The position numbers and the translations under genes were made by a program. A DNA stretch of 31,356 nucleotides from an uncultured Oscillibacter sp. (GTDB taxonomy: Bacteria > Bacillota > Clostridia > Oscillospirales > Oscillospiraceae): contig CAJTZI010000020.1 of assembly GCA_910584075.1 (NCBI GenBank), positions 1 through 31,356 of the forward strand. The letters run 5' to 3'. The notes under the pieces are model-generated. The model was not told the origin of the DNA. It searched no databases and worked only from the letters and a program-made list of their open reading frames with translations. Shown here one piece after another: positions 16,610-24,308 of the stretch; positions within the stretch are counted from its first letter, which is position 1; the number at the start of each line of letters is the position of its first letter.

Positions 16610-17163
16610 ATGGAGGATCAGGACATCATCACATTGTACTGGGAGCGATCGGAAGAGGCCGTCCGGGCCACGGCGGAGAAATACGGCAGCTACTGCGCCG
16701 CCATTATCCGCCGGGTGCTGGGGGACAGGCGGGACGTGGAGGAGTGCCTGGGCGACACCTGGCTGGGGGCCTGGAACGCCATGCCGCCCCAGAGGCCGGA
16801 GCGCCTGCCGCCTTTTTTGGGGCGCATTGCCCGGAACACGGCCCTGGACCGGTTTGACTACAACGCCGCCCGGAGCCGGAGCGGCTGCACGGCGGTGCTG
16901 GAGGAGCTGGCGGAATGTGTGGGCGGCAGCCCCCCGTGGAGGAGGACTTTGACCTGCGGCGGCTGGGGGAGGCCATCTCGGCGTATCTGGACACCGTCTC
17001 GCCGGAGTGCCGCCGGGTCTTTCTCCGGCGGTACTGGTACTGCGACGCCATTCGGGAGATTGCAGATGGATACGGCTTTACCCAGGGGAAGGTGAAGTCC
17101 CTGCTCCACCGCGCCCGGAAGGGACTGCGGGCCTATTTGATCGAGGAGGGGTACGATCTATGA
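16610..17163 (+). pseudogene. ECF-like sigma factor interrupted by a frameshift at a C6 tract
   Basis: The first frame (from ATG 16610, after AAAAGGAAG) encodes sigma region 2: YWERSEEAVRATAEKYGSYC, then RDVEECLGDTWLGAWNA and IARNTALDRFDY. It then leaves the coding frame after 16935. The second frame, from 16936 to the TGA at 17161-17163, encodes region 4: VEEDFDLRRLGEAIS, then RRVFLRRYWYCDAIREIAD and GKVKSLLHRARKGL. The junction is CCCCCC at 16930-16935; a seventh C, or a -1 slip on C-CCC-CCG, would join both parts into a normal ~184-residue protein reading SPPVEED. A recent disabling mutation, a sequencing error, or programmed slippage are all possible. The stop overlaps the next ATG. Confidence 0.85.
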
Positions 17164-18290
17164 CGAAAGAGGAGCTGTTCCGCGCCGTGGGGGAGGTCCG
17201 GGAGGACCAGATTACGGAGGCGGAGACTGTGAAAAAGGCAAACCGTCCCTGGCGGCGGTACGGGGCTCTGGCGGCGTGTCTGGCGTTGGCAGTGGCGGGG
17301 GCCTTTGCTCTGGAGCGTTTGGAGGATGCGCGGAAGTGGACGGAGCTCCAGGAGAGCTTTCAGACTGCCGACACGGTTCATCCCGAGAGCGCCCCGGACG
17401 CCGGCGGCGGGGAGGACGAGGACCGCTGGGGCGCGCTGGTTATGCCGTTCAACCCGTTCAACCCGGAGGAGGCTCCGGTGGACGGCGCGGACTACTGGAG
17501 CGGCATTGGAAAACGCCCCGCCTCCAACTACTCAATCGGTGTGGAGATCGCGGAGCTGCAGGGTGGAGACGCGGAAAACGAGGCCTCAAAGCGGAATGAG
17601 GGAACCTCCGAAGATCAGGCGGGGGTCAGCTCGTCGGCCTGTCTGGCCTGGCTGTCTCCGGAGGAGATCTTTGCCCAGGACACGGTGATCTTCCGGGGAA
17701 CGGTCCGGGACCTGCGGTACTATGCGGTGGAGAGTGACGGCTTTGAGATGCAGTACACCGTGGCGGAGGTGGAGGTCACCGGCCCCATCCGGGGAGACCT
17801 GACGGCAGGGGAGACACGGACCGTACTCTACATGGGCGGGCCGGATATGTCTGCCAGCACTTCCGGTCCTCTGGATGCTTTGGAGGCGGGCAGTGACGCC
17901 ATCTTCATGCCCGTCGCCGCCACGCCGGAGACCGGACGGCAGGACGGGGACAGCTGGTTCTGTTACGCCGACCTAGGGGAGTTCTACCTCTCCGAGGGGC
18001 TGCGGTACGTGTTCCTGGACACCGTGGACGGCCTGCGCTTTGAGCGGGGCCTCTACGCGGAGATCGCGGAGGCGGAGACGCTGGATGACATCGCGGACTA
18101 TATCCGGGGGATGATCGGGGAGCCGGAGGGGGCGCGGCCCACAGAGGCTCCGCCGGAGCCGCAGGCGGCCCCGGTGGATATTGACCCCGCTCTGCTGGAC
18201 CCCGGCTATGGCGTGGAGGGGGCCAATGGAGAACGGGAACTCCCGGACGGCACGGTGTTGAGGCCCGAGGACCTCAGAACCGGCGGCTGA
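17160..18290 (+). CDS. Anti-sigma-like single-pass membrane protein
   Basis: This 376-residue protein starts at the ATG overlapping the sigma factor stop (ATGA). A ~33-residue cytoplasmic head (MTKEELFRAVGEV) is followed by one transmembrane helix (about 34-52, LAACLALAVAGAFAL) and a large external part. The external region has an acidic, low-complexity stretch (60-160), then a beta-rich domain from about 170 (ACLAWLSPEEIFAQDTVIF) to 300, and a Pro/Glu tail. This head-helix-sensor plan, coupled to an ECF-like sigma gene, is the usual form of a membrane anti-sigma factor that holds the sigma until an envelope signal arrives. The assignment rests on context and topology; I recognise no named domain. 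Confidence 0.75.
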   Translation: MTKEELFRAVGEVREDQITEAETVKKANRPWRRYGALAACLALAVAGAFALERLEDARKWTELQESFQTADTVHPESAPDAGGGEDEDRWGALVMPFNPFNPEEAPVDGADYWSGIGKRPASNYSIGVEIAELQGGDAENEASKRNEGTSEDQAGVSSSACLAWLSPEEIFAQDTVIFRGTVRDLRYYAVESDGFEMQYTVAEVEVTGPIRGDLTAGETRTVLYMGGPDMSASTSGPLDALEAGSDAIFMPVAATPETGRQDGDSWFCYADLGEFYLSEGLRYVFLDTVDGLRFERGLYAEIAEAETLDDIADYIRGMIGEPEGARPTEAPPEPQAAPVDIDPALLDPGYGVEGANGERELPDGTVLRPEDLRTGG

Positions 18291-18300
18291 GCGCACTCCG

Positions 18301-18440
18301 CGGGAGTTTTGCTGACCAAGGGCGGCGGCGTGTACGCCGCCAAAGGCACCGCTTACGCCTCCAGGACGTTGGAAGCCCCCACCCGCTAAAGCGGGTGGGG
18401 GCTGAGTACGCCCAGGGGGAGAGCAGTCTCTCCACGTCCC
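18301..18440 (+). mobile_element. Possible right-end scar of an IS200/IS605-type element
   Basis: A 13-bp perfect hairpin (18374-18386 with 18391-18403, TAAA loop) is preceded by GTTGGA and followed by a GGAGAG/CTCTCC hairpin (18418-18423 with 18428-18433). GGACGT (18364-18369) can pair with ACGTCC (18434-18439), closing a three-way junction. An earlier stem lies at 18324-18341. An open frame upstream ends GTAYASRTLEAPTR with its TAA inside the hairpin loop. Such structures resemble, from memory, the tnpB stop/right-end region of IS200/IS605 elements. No transposase gene remains. Confidence 0.4.
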
Positions 18441-18462
18441 AATTCCCGGGATTTTGGATGAA

Positions 18463-19812
18463 TTAGAAAACGCCCTGTGCCATCATGGCGTCAGCCACTC
18501 TCTGGAAACCGGCGATGTTGGCGCCTGCCACCAGGTTGTAGCCCAAGCCGTACTTCTCGGCGGCCTCCACGCTCATGTTGTAGATGTTGTCCATGATCCG
18601 GTGGAGCTGCTTGTCAACCTCCTCCTCGGTCCAGATCAGGCGTTCGCTGTTCTGGGCCATCTCCAGGGCGGAGGTGGCCACGCCGCCGGCGTTGACGGCC
18701 TTGGAGGGGGCCACGATGACGCCGGGCTGTTCCATCAGGAATTTCAGCGCGTCGTTGGTGGTGGGCATGTTGGCAACCTCAATATAGTACTTCACGCCGC
18801 TGGCGGCAATCTGCCTGGCATGCTCCAGATGCACGTCGTTCTGCATGGCGGATGGCATGCACACGTCCACCTTCACACCCCAGGGCTTCTGGCCGGGGAA
18901 GAACTCCACGCTGAATTTCTCCGCGTAGTCCTGGACCCGGTTGCGGCCGGAATTGCGCATCTCCACCAGATACGCGATCTTCTCCGGCGTCGTCACGCCG
19001 TCGGGGTCGTAGACATAGCCGTCGGGGCCGGAGAGGGTGACCACCTTGGCTCCCAGCTCTGTGGCTTTTTTACAGATGCCCCAGGTCACGTTGCCGAAGC
19101 CCGCGCAGGCGATGGTTTTGCCCTTGATATCCTCGCCCTCATGTTTCAGGACGTTCTCCAGATAGTACACGGAGCCGAAGCCCGTGGCCTCGGGCCGCAC
19201 CAGGGAGCCGCCGGAGGCAAAGTCCTTGCCGGTGAGGACGCCGTTCTCCCAGGCGCCCCGCAGGCGGCGGTACTGGCCGAAGAGGTAGCTGATCTCCCGG
19301 GTGCCCACGCCCATGTCGCCGGCGGGCACGTCCACGTCCGGGCCGATAAAGCGGTGCAGGGCCGTCATGAAGGACTGGCAAAAGCGCATGATCTCCGCGT
19401 CGGACCTGCCGGTGGGGTCGAAATCGCTGCCGCCCTTGCCGCTGCCGATGGGCAGGCCCGTCAGGGCGTTTTTGAAGGTCTGCTCAAAGGCCAGGAACTT
19501 GATGATGCTGAGATTTACGTTCTTCTGGAAACGCAGACCGCCCTTGTAGGGGCCGATGGCGCCGTTGAACTGGCAGCGCCAGCCGGTGTTGGTGTGCCAG
19601 GCGCCGTCATCGGACATCCAGGCCACACGGAAGCTGATGGTCCGCTCCGGCTCCACCATCCGCTCCAGCAGACAGGCTTTCTCGTACTCCGGGTGCTTTT
19701 CCACCACGGGCTCCAAGGAGGTGAGGACCTCCTCCACCGTCTGGATAAACTCCGGCTCACCGGCGTGCTTGGTCTTGACATCTTCGATCACTCTGGCGAG
19801 ATATGCGTTCAT
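18463..19812 (-). CDS. gdhA: Glutamate dehydrogenase (class I hexameric, probably NADP type)
   Basis: This enzyme interconverts glutamate with 2-oxoglutarate plus ammonia in the cytoplasm. At 449 residues it has the class I length. The substrate site is intact: PYKGGLRFQKNVN (Lys90), LPIGSGKGGSDFDP (catalytic Lys126) and VPAGDMGVG (Asp166). The Rossmann fold for the cofactor shows ACAGFGNVTWG near residue 235. AAGGAGGT precedes the ATG by a good distance. It is monocistronic with its own promoter. The family includes NADP- and NAD-dependent members; the assignment to NADP follows overall resemblance to GdhA. It would link amino-acid fermentation, for which BrnQ imports substrates, to nitrogen assimilation. 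Confidence 0.96.
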   Translation of the reverse strand: MNAYLARVIEDVKTKHAGEPEFIQTVEEVLTSLEPVVEKHPEYEKACLLERMVEPERTISFRVAWMSDDGAWHTNTGWRCQFNGAIGPYKGGLRFQKNVNLSIIKFLAFEQTFKNALTGLPIGSGKGGSDFDPTGRSDAEIMRFCQSFMTALHRFIGPDVDVPAGDMGVGTREISYLFGQYRRLRGAWENGVLTGKDFASGGSLVRPEATGFGSVYYLENVLKHEGEDIKGKTIACAGFGNVTWGICKKATELGAKVVTLSGPDGYVYDPDGVTTPEKIAYLVEMRNSGRNRVQDYAEKFSVEFFPGQKPWGVKVDVCMPSAMQNDVHLEHARQIAASGVKYYIEVANMPTTNDALKFLMEQPGVIVAPSKAVNAGGVATSALEMAQNSERLIWTEEEVDKQLHRIMDNIYNMSVEAAEKYGLGYNLVAGANIAGFQRVADAMMAQGVF

Positions 19813-19881
19813 CTGAAATGACCTCCTTCAAATCATGAAGATCCCAATCAGGGGGTGCGGGACGCCCCGCGTTTTATCGTT

Positions 19882-19910
19882 ATTTTAGCACCTTCCAAGG
19901 GAAGAAGCAA
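19882..19910 (-). promoter_or_regulatory. Promoter of gdhA
   Basis: On the minus strand: TTGCTT (19905-19910), a 17-bp spacer, TAAAAT (19882-19887). The ~60-nt leader includes a small GGGGCGTCCCGCACCCC stem. Confidence 0.65.
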
Positions 19911-19985
19911 GAGGGCAGCGCCGTTTCCCGGGAAAAAGATGGGAACATTCTGGAAACTTTGGAGTCTGCCGCCGCCATCGCCTTA

Positions 19986-20013
19986 TTGACTTTTCACAGG
20001 GGCGGGGTATAAT
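19986..20013 (+). promoter_or_regulatory. Promoter of the phosphoribosyltransferase gene
   Basis: TTGACT (19986-19991), a 16-bp spacer, TATAAT (20008-20013). A 40-nt leader precedes the ATG. Confidence 0.8.
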
Positions 20014-20060
20014 GATTCTGGAAAAACCACCTGGAGATTTTTGAGAAGGGGAGAACAGAT

Positions 20061-20624
20061 ATGCTTACATATCCCATTGAAGTGGCGGGCCTGAGGCGGG
20101 AGCTGCCCATCTGCAAGGTTACGGAGGAGCTGTACATCGGTGCCTTCATCGTCTTCGGCGATGCGGAGCTGACGGTGGCCTGCGCCCGGGAGCTTTTGAA
20201 GCTGGTTCCCGCGGACAGCTATGACTATATGCTCACCGCTGAGGCCAAGAGCATCCCCCTGATCCACGAGATGGCGCGGCAGTCCGGAGCGGAGAAGTAC
20301 TTCATCGCCCGGAAGGGCCCCAAGGCCTATATGCCGGACCCCATCCACGTGACGGACAAGTCCATCACCACCGCCGGGGAGCAGAAGCTGTTCCTGGGCC
20401 GGGACGACGCGGAGTTGATCCGGGGAAAGCGCGTTTTGCTGATGGACGATGTGATCTCCACCGGCGGCTCCCTCCATGCCATGGAGGCCCTGGTGGCCAT
20501 GGCCGGCGGCACTGTGACTGGCAAGGTGGCTGTGCTGGCGGAGGGCGAGGCCCAGAGCCGGTCCGATATCAGGTTCCTGGCTCCCCTGCCTGTGTTCAAC
20601 GCCGACGGGACGGTGAAGGGCTGA
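20061..20624 (+). CDS. Type I phosphoribosyltransferase, adenine PRTase-like
   Basis: This 187-residue cytoplasmic protein has the type I phosphoribosyltransferase fold. The PRPP-binding loop VLLMDDVISTGGS (residues about 126-137) is intact, and the flexible-loop region near AEKYFIARKGPKAYM matches the adenine phosphoribosyltransferase group (Apt/PurR-like). The base-binding hood is not clear enough to choose between adenine salvage and another purine or a regulatory role. GAGAAGGGGAGA precedes the ATG. It is monocistronic: a consensus promoter stands 50 bp upstream and a strong terminator follows 16 nt after the stop. It is most likely a nucleotide-salvage enzyme. Confidence 0.88.
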   Translation: MLTYPIEVAGLRRELPICKVTEELYIGAFIVFGDAELTVACARELLKLVPADSYDYMLTAEAKSIPLIHEMARQSGAEKYFIARKGPKAYMPDPIHVTDKSITTAGEQKLFLGRDDAELIRGKRVLLMDDVISTGGSLHAMEALVAMAGGTVTGKVAVLAEGEAQSRSDIRFLAPLPVFNADGTVKG

Positions 20625-20640
20625 GACGGCACAACAAAAA

Positions 20641-20677
20641 ACAGGGTGCGCCGGAGGGAAGGTGCGCCCTGTTTTTT
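20641..20677 (+). terminator. Intrinsic terminator
   Basis: A 12-bp stem with two G-U pairs (20641-20652 with 20661-20672), flanked by A's on the left and TTTTTT on the right. Confidence 0.9.
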
Positions 20678-20680
20678 GCG

Positions 20681-20827
20681 GAGAAGTTTGACCTTTTTGT
20701 CCGCGCCGGCGGCTTTGAGCATCAGACGGTCTTACGGATCGCGGATGGAGACCTGATCAGCGAGAGAAAAGTTTCGGAAAAAATCTTTCCAGCGGACCGA
20801 AAATGTGATATCATGGACAAACTATGA
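20681..20827 (+). other. Open frame without a start codon, ending in ATGA overlap with the next gene
   Basis: The frame reads EKFDLFVRAGGFEHQTVLRI, then ADGDLISERKVSEKIFPADR, and ends KLtga, where the stop overlaps the ATG of the next gene. No ATG, GTG or TTG with a ribosome site opens it after the terminator. It may be the tail of a lost upstream gene, or chance. It also contains the probable extended -10 TGATATCAT (20806-20814). Confidence 0.25.
20806..20814 (+). promoter_or_regulatory. Extended -10 promoter at the start of the E2-like membrane gene
   Basis: TGATATCAT forms a TGn extended -10; a weak TTTCCA lies 17 bp before it. Initiation would fall at about 20821, two to four bases before the ATG at 20824, and no ribosome site is present, which suggests a leaderless message. 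Confidence 0.4.
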
Positions 20828-22242
20828 AGAGAAAGACCATCTACTACCTGCCGGGGCTGACGGTTCCGGCCATCCTGTCAGCGCTGTTCATGGTTTGCTC
20901 GGCAGTGGTGCGCATTGTGTGGGCCTGCGGGGAGACGTCTCTCTCCCGCTCCTTCCTGTGCCTCCAAATTCTCCTGCCTCTGGCGGCGAACGTGAGCTTT
21001 GTGCTGATCCTCCTGCGGGACGGAAAAGACCGCCTGTTCCGCTCCGCCATCCCCGTGTGGCTGGGGTGCGTATTCTTCGCCGTCAAAGCCTTGGGCTTTC
21101 CGTCACGGCTGCACACGGTACTGTGCTTGCTGCTGTACGCCCTGGTGGCGGTGCTCTACACTGCCACGGTGACAGGGCTCGTGCCCACACAAAAGCTCCT
21201 CTGGGTCCTCTTCGGCCTGCCCATGCTGTACCATATCTTTGTGGAGGACACCCGGAAACCGGGCTGGCCCCTCCACGACTGGCTGCCGGAGGTGTCTGTG
21301 CTCTTGTGCATGGCGGCGCTGCTCAGCGTATCCCTGGCCATGAAAAAACGGCCGGCGGGGGAGGGGGAGTATGTTCCCGGCTTCGGCGACCGCAACGACG
21401 GGCGGCGGCTGCGGTCTCTGTCCCCCATCTTCGCGGTGTCGCCGTATTTGATGAAGACCCGCAACACCTCTCAGAACTTTCTGGAGGACCACGTGGAGAT
21501 CACGGAGATGGAGCGTTACATCGTCTCCAAACGGCGGGCGGGGCTGAAAAACTTCGGGGTCCTCCACGTGCTGCTGGCGGCCTATGTCCGTGCCTGCGCC
21601 CGCTATCCGGGGCTGAACCGGTTTATTGCCGGACAGAGGGTCTTCTCCCGAGGCCGGGAGATCGAGATCAACATGACCATCAAAAAGACCATGTCCGTGG
21701 ACTCCCCGGACACGGTCATCAAGGTTGTTTTCGACCCCGCCGATACGGCGGACACGGTGTATGAGAAGTTCAACGCCAAGGTCCGGGCTGTGAAGGACGC
21801 GCCGCTGGACACCGGCTTTGACAAGCTGGCGGGGGCCTTCAACCTGATTCCGGGACTGCTGCTGAAATTCTTCGTCTTTCTGCTCCAGGCGCTGGACTAC
21901 TTCGGTCTGCTTCCCCGGGCGCTGACCCGGCTCTCCCCCTTCCACGGGTCGCTGTACATCACCTCCATGGCCTCCCTGGGGATCCCGCCCATCTACCACC
22001 ACCTGTACGACTTCGGCAATGTGCCGGTATTCTGCTCCTTCGGGCAAAAGCGCCGGGTCTATGAGACGGCGCGGGACGGCACGGTGGTGCGGCGGAAGTA
22101 CATCGACTGCAATTTCGTGACGGACGAGCGGATCGTAGACGGGTTCTATTTTGCCTCCGCCCTGCGGTATCTCCACGGCCTTTTGAACGATCCCCGGCAG
22201 CTGGATGCGCCGCCGGAGGAGATCGTATCAGATCAGGCGTAA
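20824..22242 (+). CDS. Six-helix membrane protein fused to an E2-acyltransferase-like domain lacking the catalytic His
   Basis: The first ~180 of 472 residues form about six transmembrane helices (10-30, 45-65, 75-92, 98-118, 123-140, 156-175). From about 195 the protein resembles the catalytic domain of 2-oxo acid dehydrogenase E2 / chloramphenicol acetyltransferase: an internal YIVSKRRAGLKNFGVLHVLL helix, DFGNVPVFCSFG, and the C-terminal active-site region FVTDERIVDGFYFASALRYL. In true E2 enzymes this last motif is DHRxxDG with His as the base; here residue 435 is Glu. There is no lipoyl or E1-binding domain. It is therefore probably not a normal E2; binding of an acyl-CoA or a structural role is inference. 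No ribosome site is seen before the ATG. Confidence 0.8.
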   Translation: MKRKTIYYLPGLTVPAILSALFMVCSAVVRIVWACGETSLSRSFLCLQILLPLAANVSFVLILLRDGKDRLFRSAIPVWLGCVFFAVKALGFPSRLHTVLCLLLYALVAVLYTATVTGLVPTQKLLWVLFGLPMLYHIFVEDTRKPGWPLHDWLPEVSVLLCMAALLSVSLAMKKRPAGEGEYVPGFGDRNDGRRLRSLSPIFAVSPYLMKTRNTSQNFLEDHVEITEMERYIVSKRRAGLKNFGVLHVLLAAYVRACARYPGLNRFIAGQRVFSRGREIEINMTIKKTMSVDSPDTVIKVVFDPADTADTVYEKFNAKVRAVKDAPLDTGFDKLAGAFNLIPGLLLKFFVFLLQALDYFGLLPRALTRLSPFHGSLYITSMASLGIPPIYHHLYDFGNVPVFCSFGQKRRVYETARDGTVVRRKYIDCNFVTDERIVDGFYFASALRYLHGLLNDPRQLDAPPEEIVSDQA

Positions 22243-22278
22243 CGGAGCCGGCAGCCCATATTGGCTTTGATTCCATCA

Positions 22279-22313
22279 TCAAGGGCCAGAGGGAATTTCC
22301 CTCTGGCCCTTGA
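22279..22313. terminator. Strong hairpin between convergent genes
   Basis: A perfect 16-bp stem (22279-22294 with 22298-22313) with a three-base loop. Neither side has a T-tract, so it is terminator-like or a 3'-end stabiliser rather than a canonical intrinsic terminator. Confidence 0.6.
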
Positions 22314-22325
22314 ATATGTACGCGA

Positions 22326-24020
22326 TCAGAAAGAGCTCCCCATATTCGCGCCCTGTTTCAGGCGGAAGGAGGCCACAAGCCCCTTGAGGAGGCTGGCCTG
22401 GGAGGACAGCTCCTCGCTGGCGGCGGCGGACTGCTCGCTGGTGGCGGAGTTGTTCTGGACCACGCCGGAGATCTGGTCGATGCCCTCGGTGATCTGGCTG
22501 ATGGAGACGGTCTGGCTCTCCACCTCCTCCACCACGATGGACATCTTGGCGGTGACGCCGCCGGCGCTCTCGCTGGTGCGCTCCAGGGCCTCGGTGACCT
22601 TGCTCACCACATCGCTGCCCTCGGAGACGGCGGCGATGGAGCTCTCAATCAGGTCCTTGGTGGCTTTGGCGGCCTCGTCCGACTTGTTGGCCAAGTTGCG
22701 CACCTCGTCGGCCACCACAGCGAAGCCCTTGCCGGCGCTGCCCGCCCGGGCGGCCTCCACAGCGGCGTTCAAAGCCAGGATGTTGGTTTGGAAGGCGATG
22801 TTTTCGATGGCGGCGATGATCTTGCTGATCTCCTGGGAGGAGCTGGAGATTCGCTCCATAGCCAGGTTCAGGTTCTTGACATACTCCACGCTGATGCCCA
22901 GCTGGGCGCCGGCCTGCTCCACGAACTGACCGGCTTCCCTAGTGGCCTGGGCGGTTCTCTGGGCATTTTCGGAGATGTCGCTGATGGTGGCGGAGAGTTC
23001 CTCCACGGAGCTGGCCTGCTCGGTGGCGCCCTGGGCCAGGGCCTGGGCGCTGGTGGACACCTGATCAGAGCCGGAGGCCACCTGCTCGGCGCTGTTTCGG
23101 ATCTGGTACATGGTGTCGTTCAGCCTGGCCACGATGCTGTCCAGAGACTCCTTGATGGACATGAAGTCCCCCACATAGTCCTGCTGGGCGCTGTTGGTCA
23201 GGTCACCGCCGGCGATGGAGTCCAGCACGCCGGCGATCTCGCCGATGTAGGAGCGCAGGCGGAGGATGGTCTCCTCGAAGATCCGGCCCAGCTCTCCGAT
23301 CTCATCGTTGGAGCGTACGCCGACACGGATCTCCTCACCGCTGCTGAGGCCCAGATGGCCCTGCTCCAGGTAGCCGGCCACCCGTGTGATCTCGGCCAGG
23401 GGGGCGGAGACCGTCTTTTTCAGATACGCGGCCAGAACCATGATGCAGATTGCGATGACGATGAGGCTCACCACGGAGGACAGGATGACGGTCAGAAGGA
23501 TCTGGCGGCTGGCCTCAGTGCCGGAGATGCCGGCGAAGATCAATCCGTTGATGTTTCCCGCGGCATCCCTGGTGGGAACATAGGAGCAGAGGTATTCCTC
23601 ATCCAGGATGATCGCCTTGCCTACATAGGACTGTCCCTGCTGGAGCACAGTGCCGGACAGGCTGGAGGAGAGCTTGGTACCCACGACCCGCTCCCCGTCC
23701 TGAATCACAGTGGTGTAGGCCCGGGTATCGCCCTCAAAAATGGTGAACTCACAGCCCATGCGGCTCTTCAGCTCGTCCAGCAGCTGGTTGGGGTCCTCGC
23801 CGCCGCCGGTCTGGCTGAGAAGATAGGCCAGCATATTGGTGCCGTTGGTACAGCGGTCTTTCAGCATTTTGGTAGTCAGGCTGCGAAACATGGTCACGCA
23901 CATTGCTACGGCGAAAATAACTGAGACCACCTGCATGATGATGACCACCTTGCCGACCTTCTGGCCGATGCGCCTATTCTTTTTTCCGGCGCCGCCCTTG
24001 GAGAACTGGTTATTTTTCAT
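22326..24020 (-). CDS. Methyl-accepting chemotaxis protein
   Basis: This 564-residue membrane chemoreceptor signals to CheA/CheW. A basic N-terminus leads into transmembrane helix 1 (about 21-48, VVIIMQVVSVIFAVAMCVTM). An extracellular single-cache sensor follows (about 49-180, including LKSRMGCEFTIFEGDTRAYT and the GLIFAGISGTEASRQ end), then helix 2 (about 183-210), a HAMP domain (to about 270), and the signalling rod. The conserved hairpin tip is AFQTNILALNAAVEAARAG followed by KGFAVVADEVRNLANKS. Possible methylation sites rich in Glu/Gln/Ser/Ala flank it. Single-cache domains often bind small carboxylates; the ligand is not readable here. No CheW-binding C-terminal pentapeptide is seen. 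It has its own promoter and is divergent from the GGDEF-like gene. Confidence 0.96.
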   Translation of the reverse strand: MKNNQFSKGGAGKKNRRIGQKVGKVVIIMQVVSVIFAVAMCVTMFRSLTTKMLKDRCTNGTNMLAYLLSQTGGGEDPNQLLDELKSRMGCEFTIFEGDTRAYTTVIQDGERVVGTKLSSSLSGTVLQQGQSYVGKAIILDEEYLCSYVPTRDAAGNINGLIFAGISGTEASRQILLTVILSSVVSLIVIAICIMVLAAYLKKTVSAPLAEITRVAGYLEQGHLGLSSGEEIRVGVRSNDEIGELGRIFEETILRLRSYIGEIAGVLDSIAGGDLTNSAQQDYVGDFMSIKESLDSIVARLNDTMYQIRNSAEQVASGSDQVSTSAQALAQGATEQASSVEELSATISDISENAQRTAQATREAGQFVEQAGAQLGISVEYVKNLNLAMERISSSSQEISKIIAAIENIAFQTNILALNAAVEAARAGSAGKGFAVVADEVRNLANKSDEAAKATKDLIESSIAAVSEGSDVVSKVTEALERTSESAGGVTAKMSIVVEEVESQTVSISQITEGIDQISGVVQNNSATSEQSAAASEELSSQASLLKGLVASFRLKQGANMGSSF

Positions 24021-24080
24021 GCTTGTTCACTCCATCTGTTATAATGTTTCTCTGCGGGCGGATCCCCACCCAGCCTATCA

Positions 24081-24109
24081 ATTATAATAAAGGACAGTGT
24101 TTTTTGCAA
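24081..24109 (-). promoter_or_regulatory. Promoter of the chemoreceptor gene
   Basis: On the minus strand: TTGCAA (24104-24109), a 17-bp spacer, TATAAT (24081-24086). Confidence 0.8.
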
Positions 24110-24169
24110 CCCTATTTTTTGTATCTCCTTTTAGCGGAGAATGTTAATGGAAAATCAACAAAAAGCGTA

Positions 24170-24198
24170 TTGAACATTTTGGGGGTTCATGTTAGAAT
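24170..24198 (+). promoter_or_regulatory. Promoter of the GGDEF-like gene
   Basis: TTGAAC (24170-24175), a 17-bp spacer, TAGAAT (24193-24198). The start near 24205 leaves a leader of about 100 nt. Confidence 0.65.
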
Positions 24199-24308
24199 AA
24201 TCCGTAACGGCGTCTGAAAGGAATCGAAGGTCAAAACGGGCTCTGTCCGGAGCGCCGCCTTCTGTGCCTGCGGACACGGAAGAAGATCAGCGAGGAGAGG
24301 AAGAGCCC

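Noticed and set aside
17007..17159. N-terminal extension of the anti-sigma-like protein
   Set aside because: The extra 51 codons lie in the wrong frame of the sigma factor; the ATG overlapping the sigma stop is the natural start.
16915..17163. Separate small gene encoding sigma region 4 only
   Set aside because: Its ATG lies inside the region 2 frame without a ribosome site; the two frames join at a C tract, so one interrupted gene explains both.
18454..19821. 455-codon plus-strand frame opposite gdhA
   Set aside because: Complement of gdhA, which has all catalytic motifs and a good ribosome site.
22788..23924. 378-codon plus-strand frame opposite the chemoreceptor gene
   Set aside because: Shadow of the receptor's biased codons; repetitive Gly/Leu/Ala composition.
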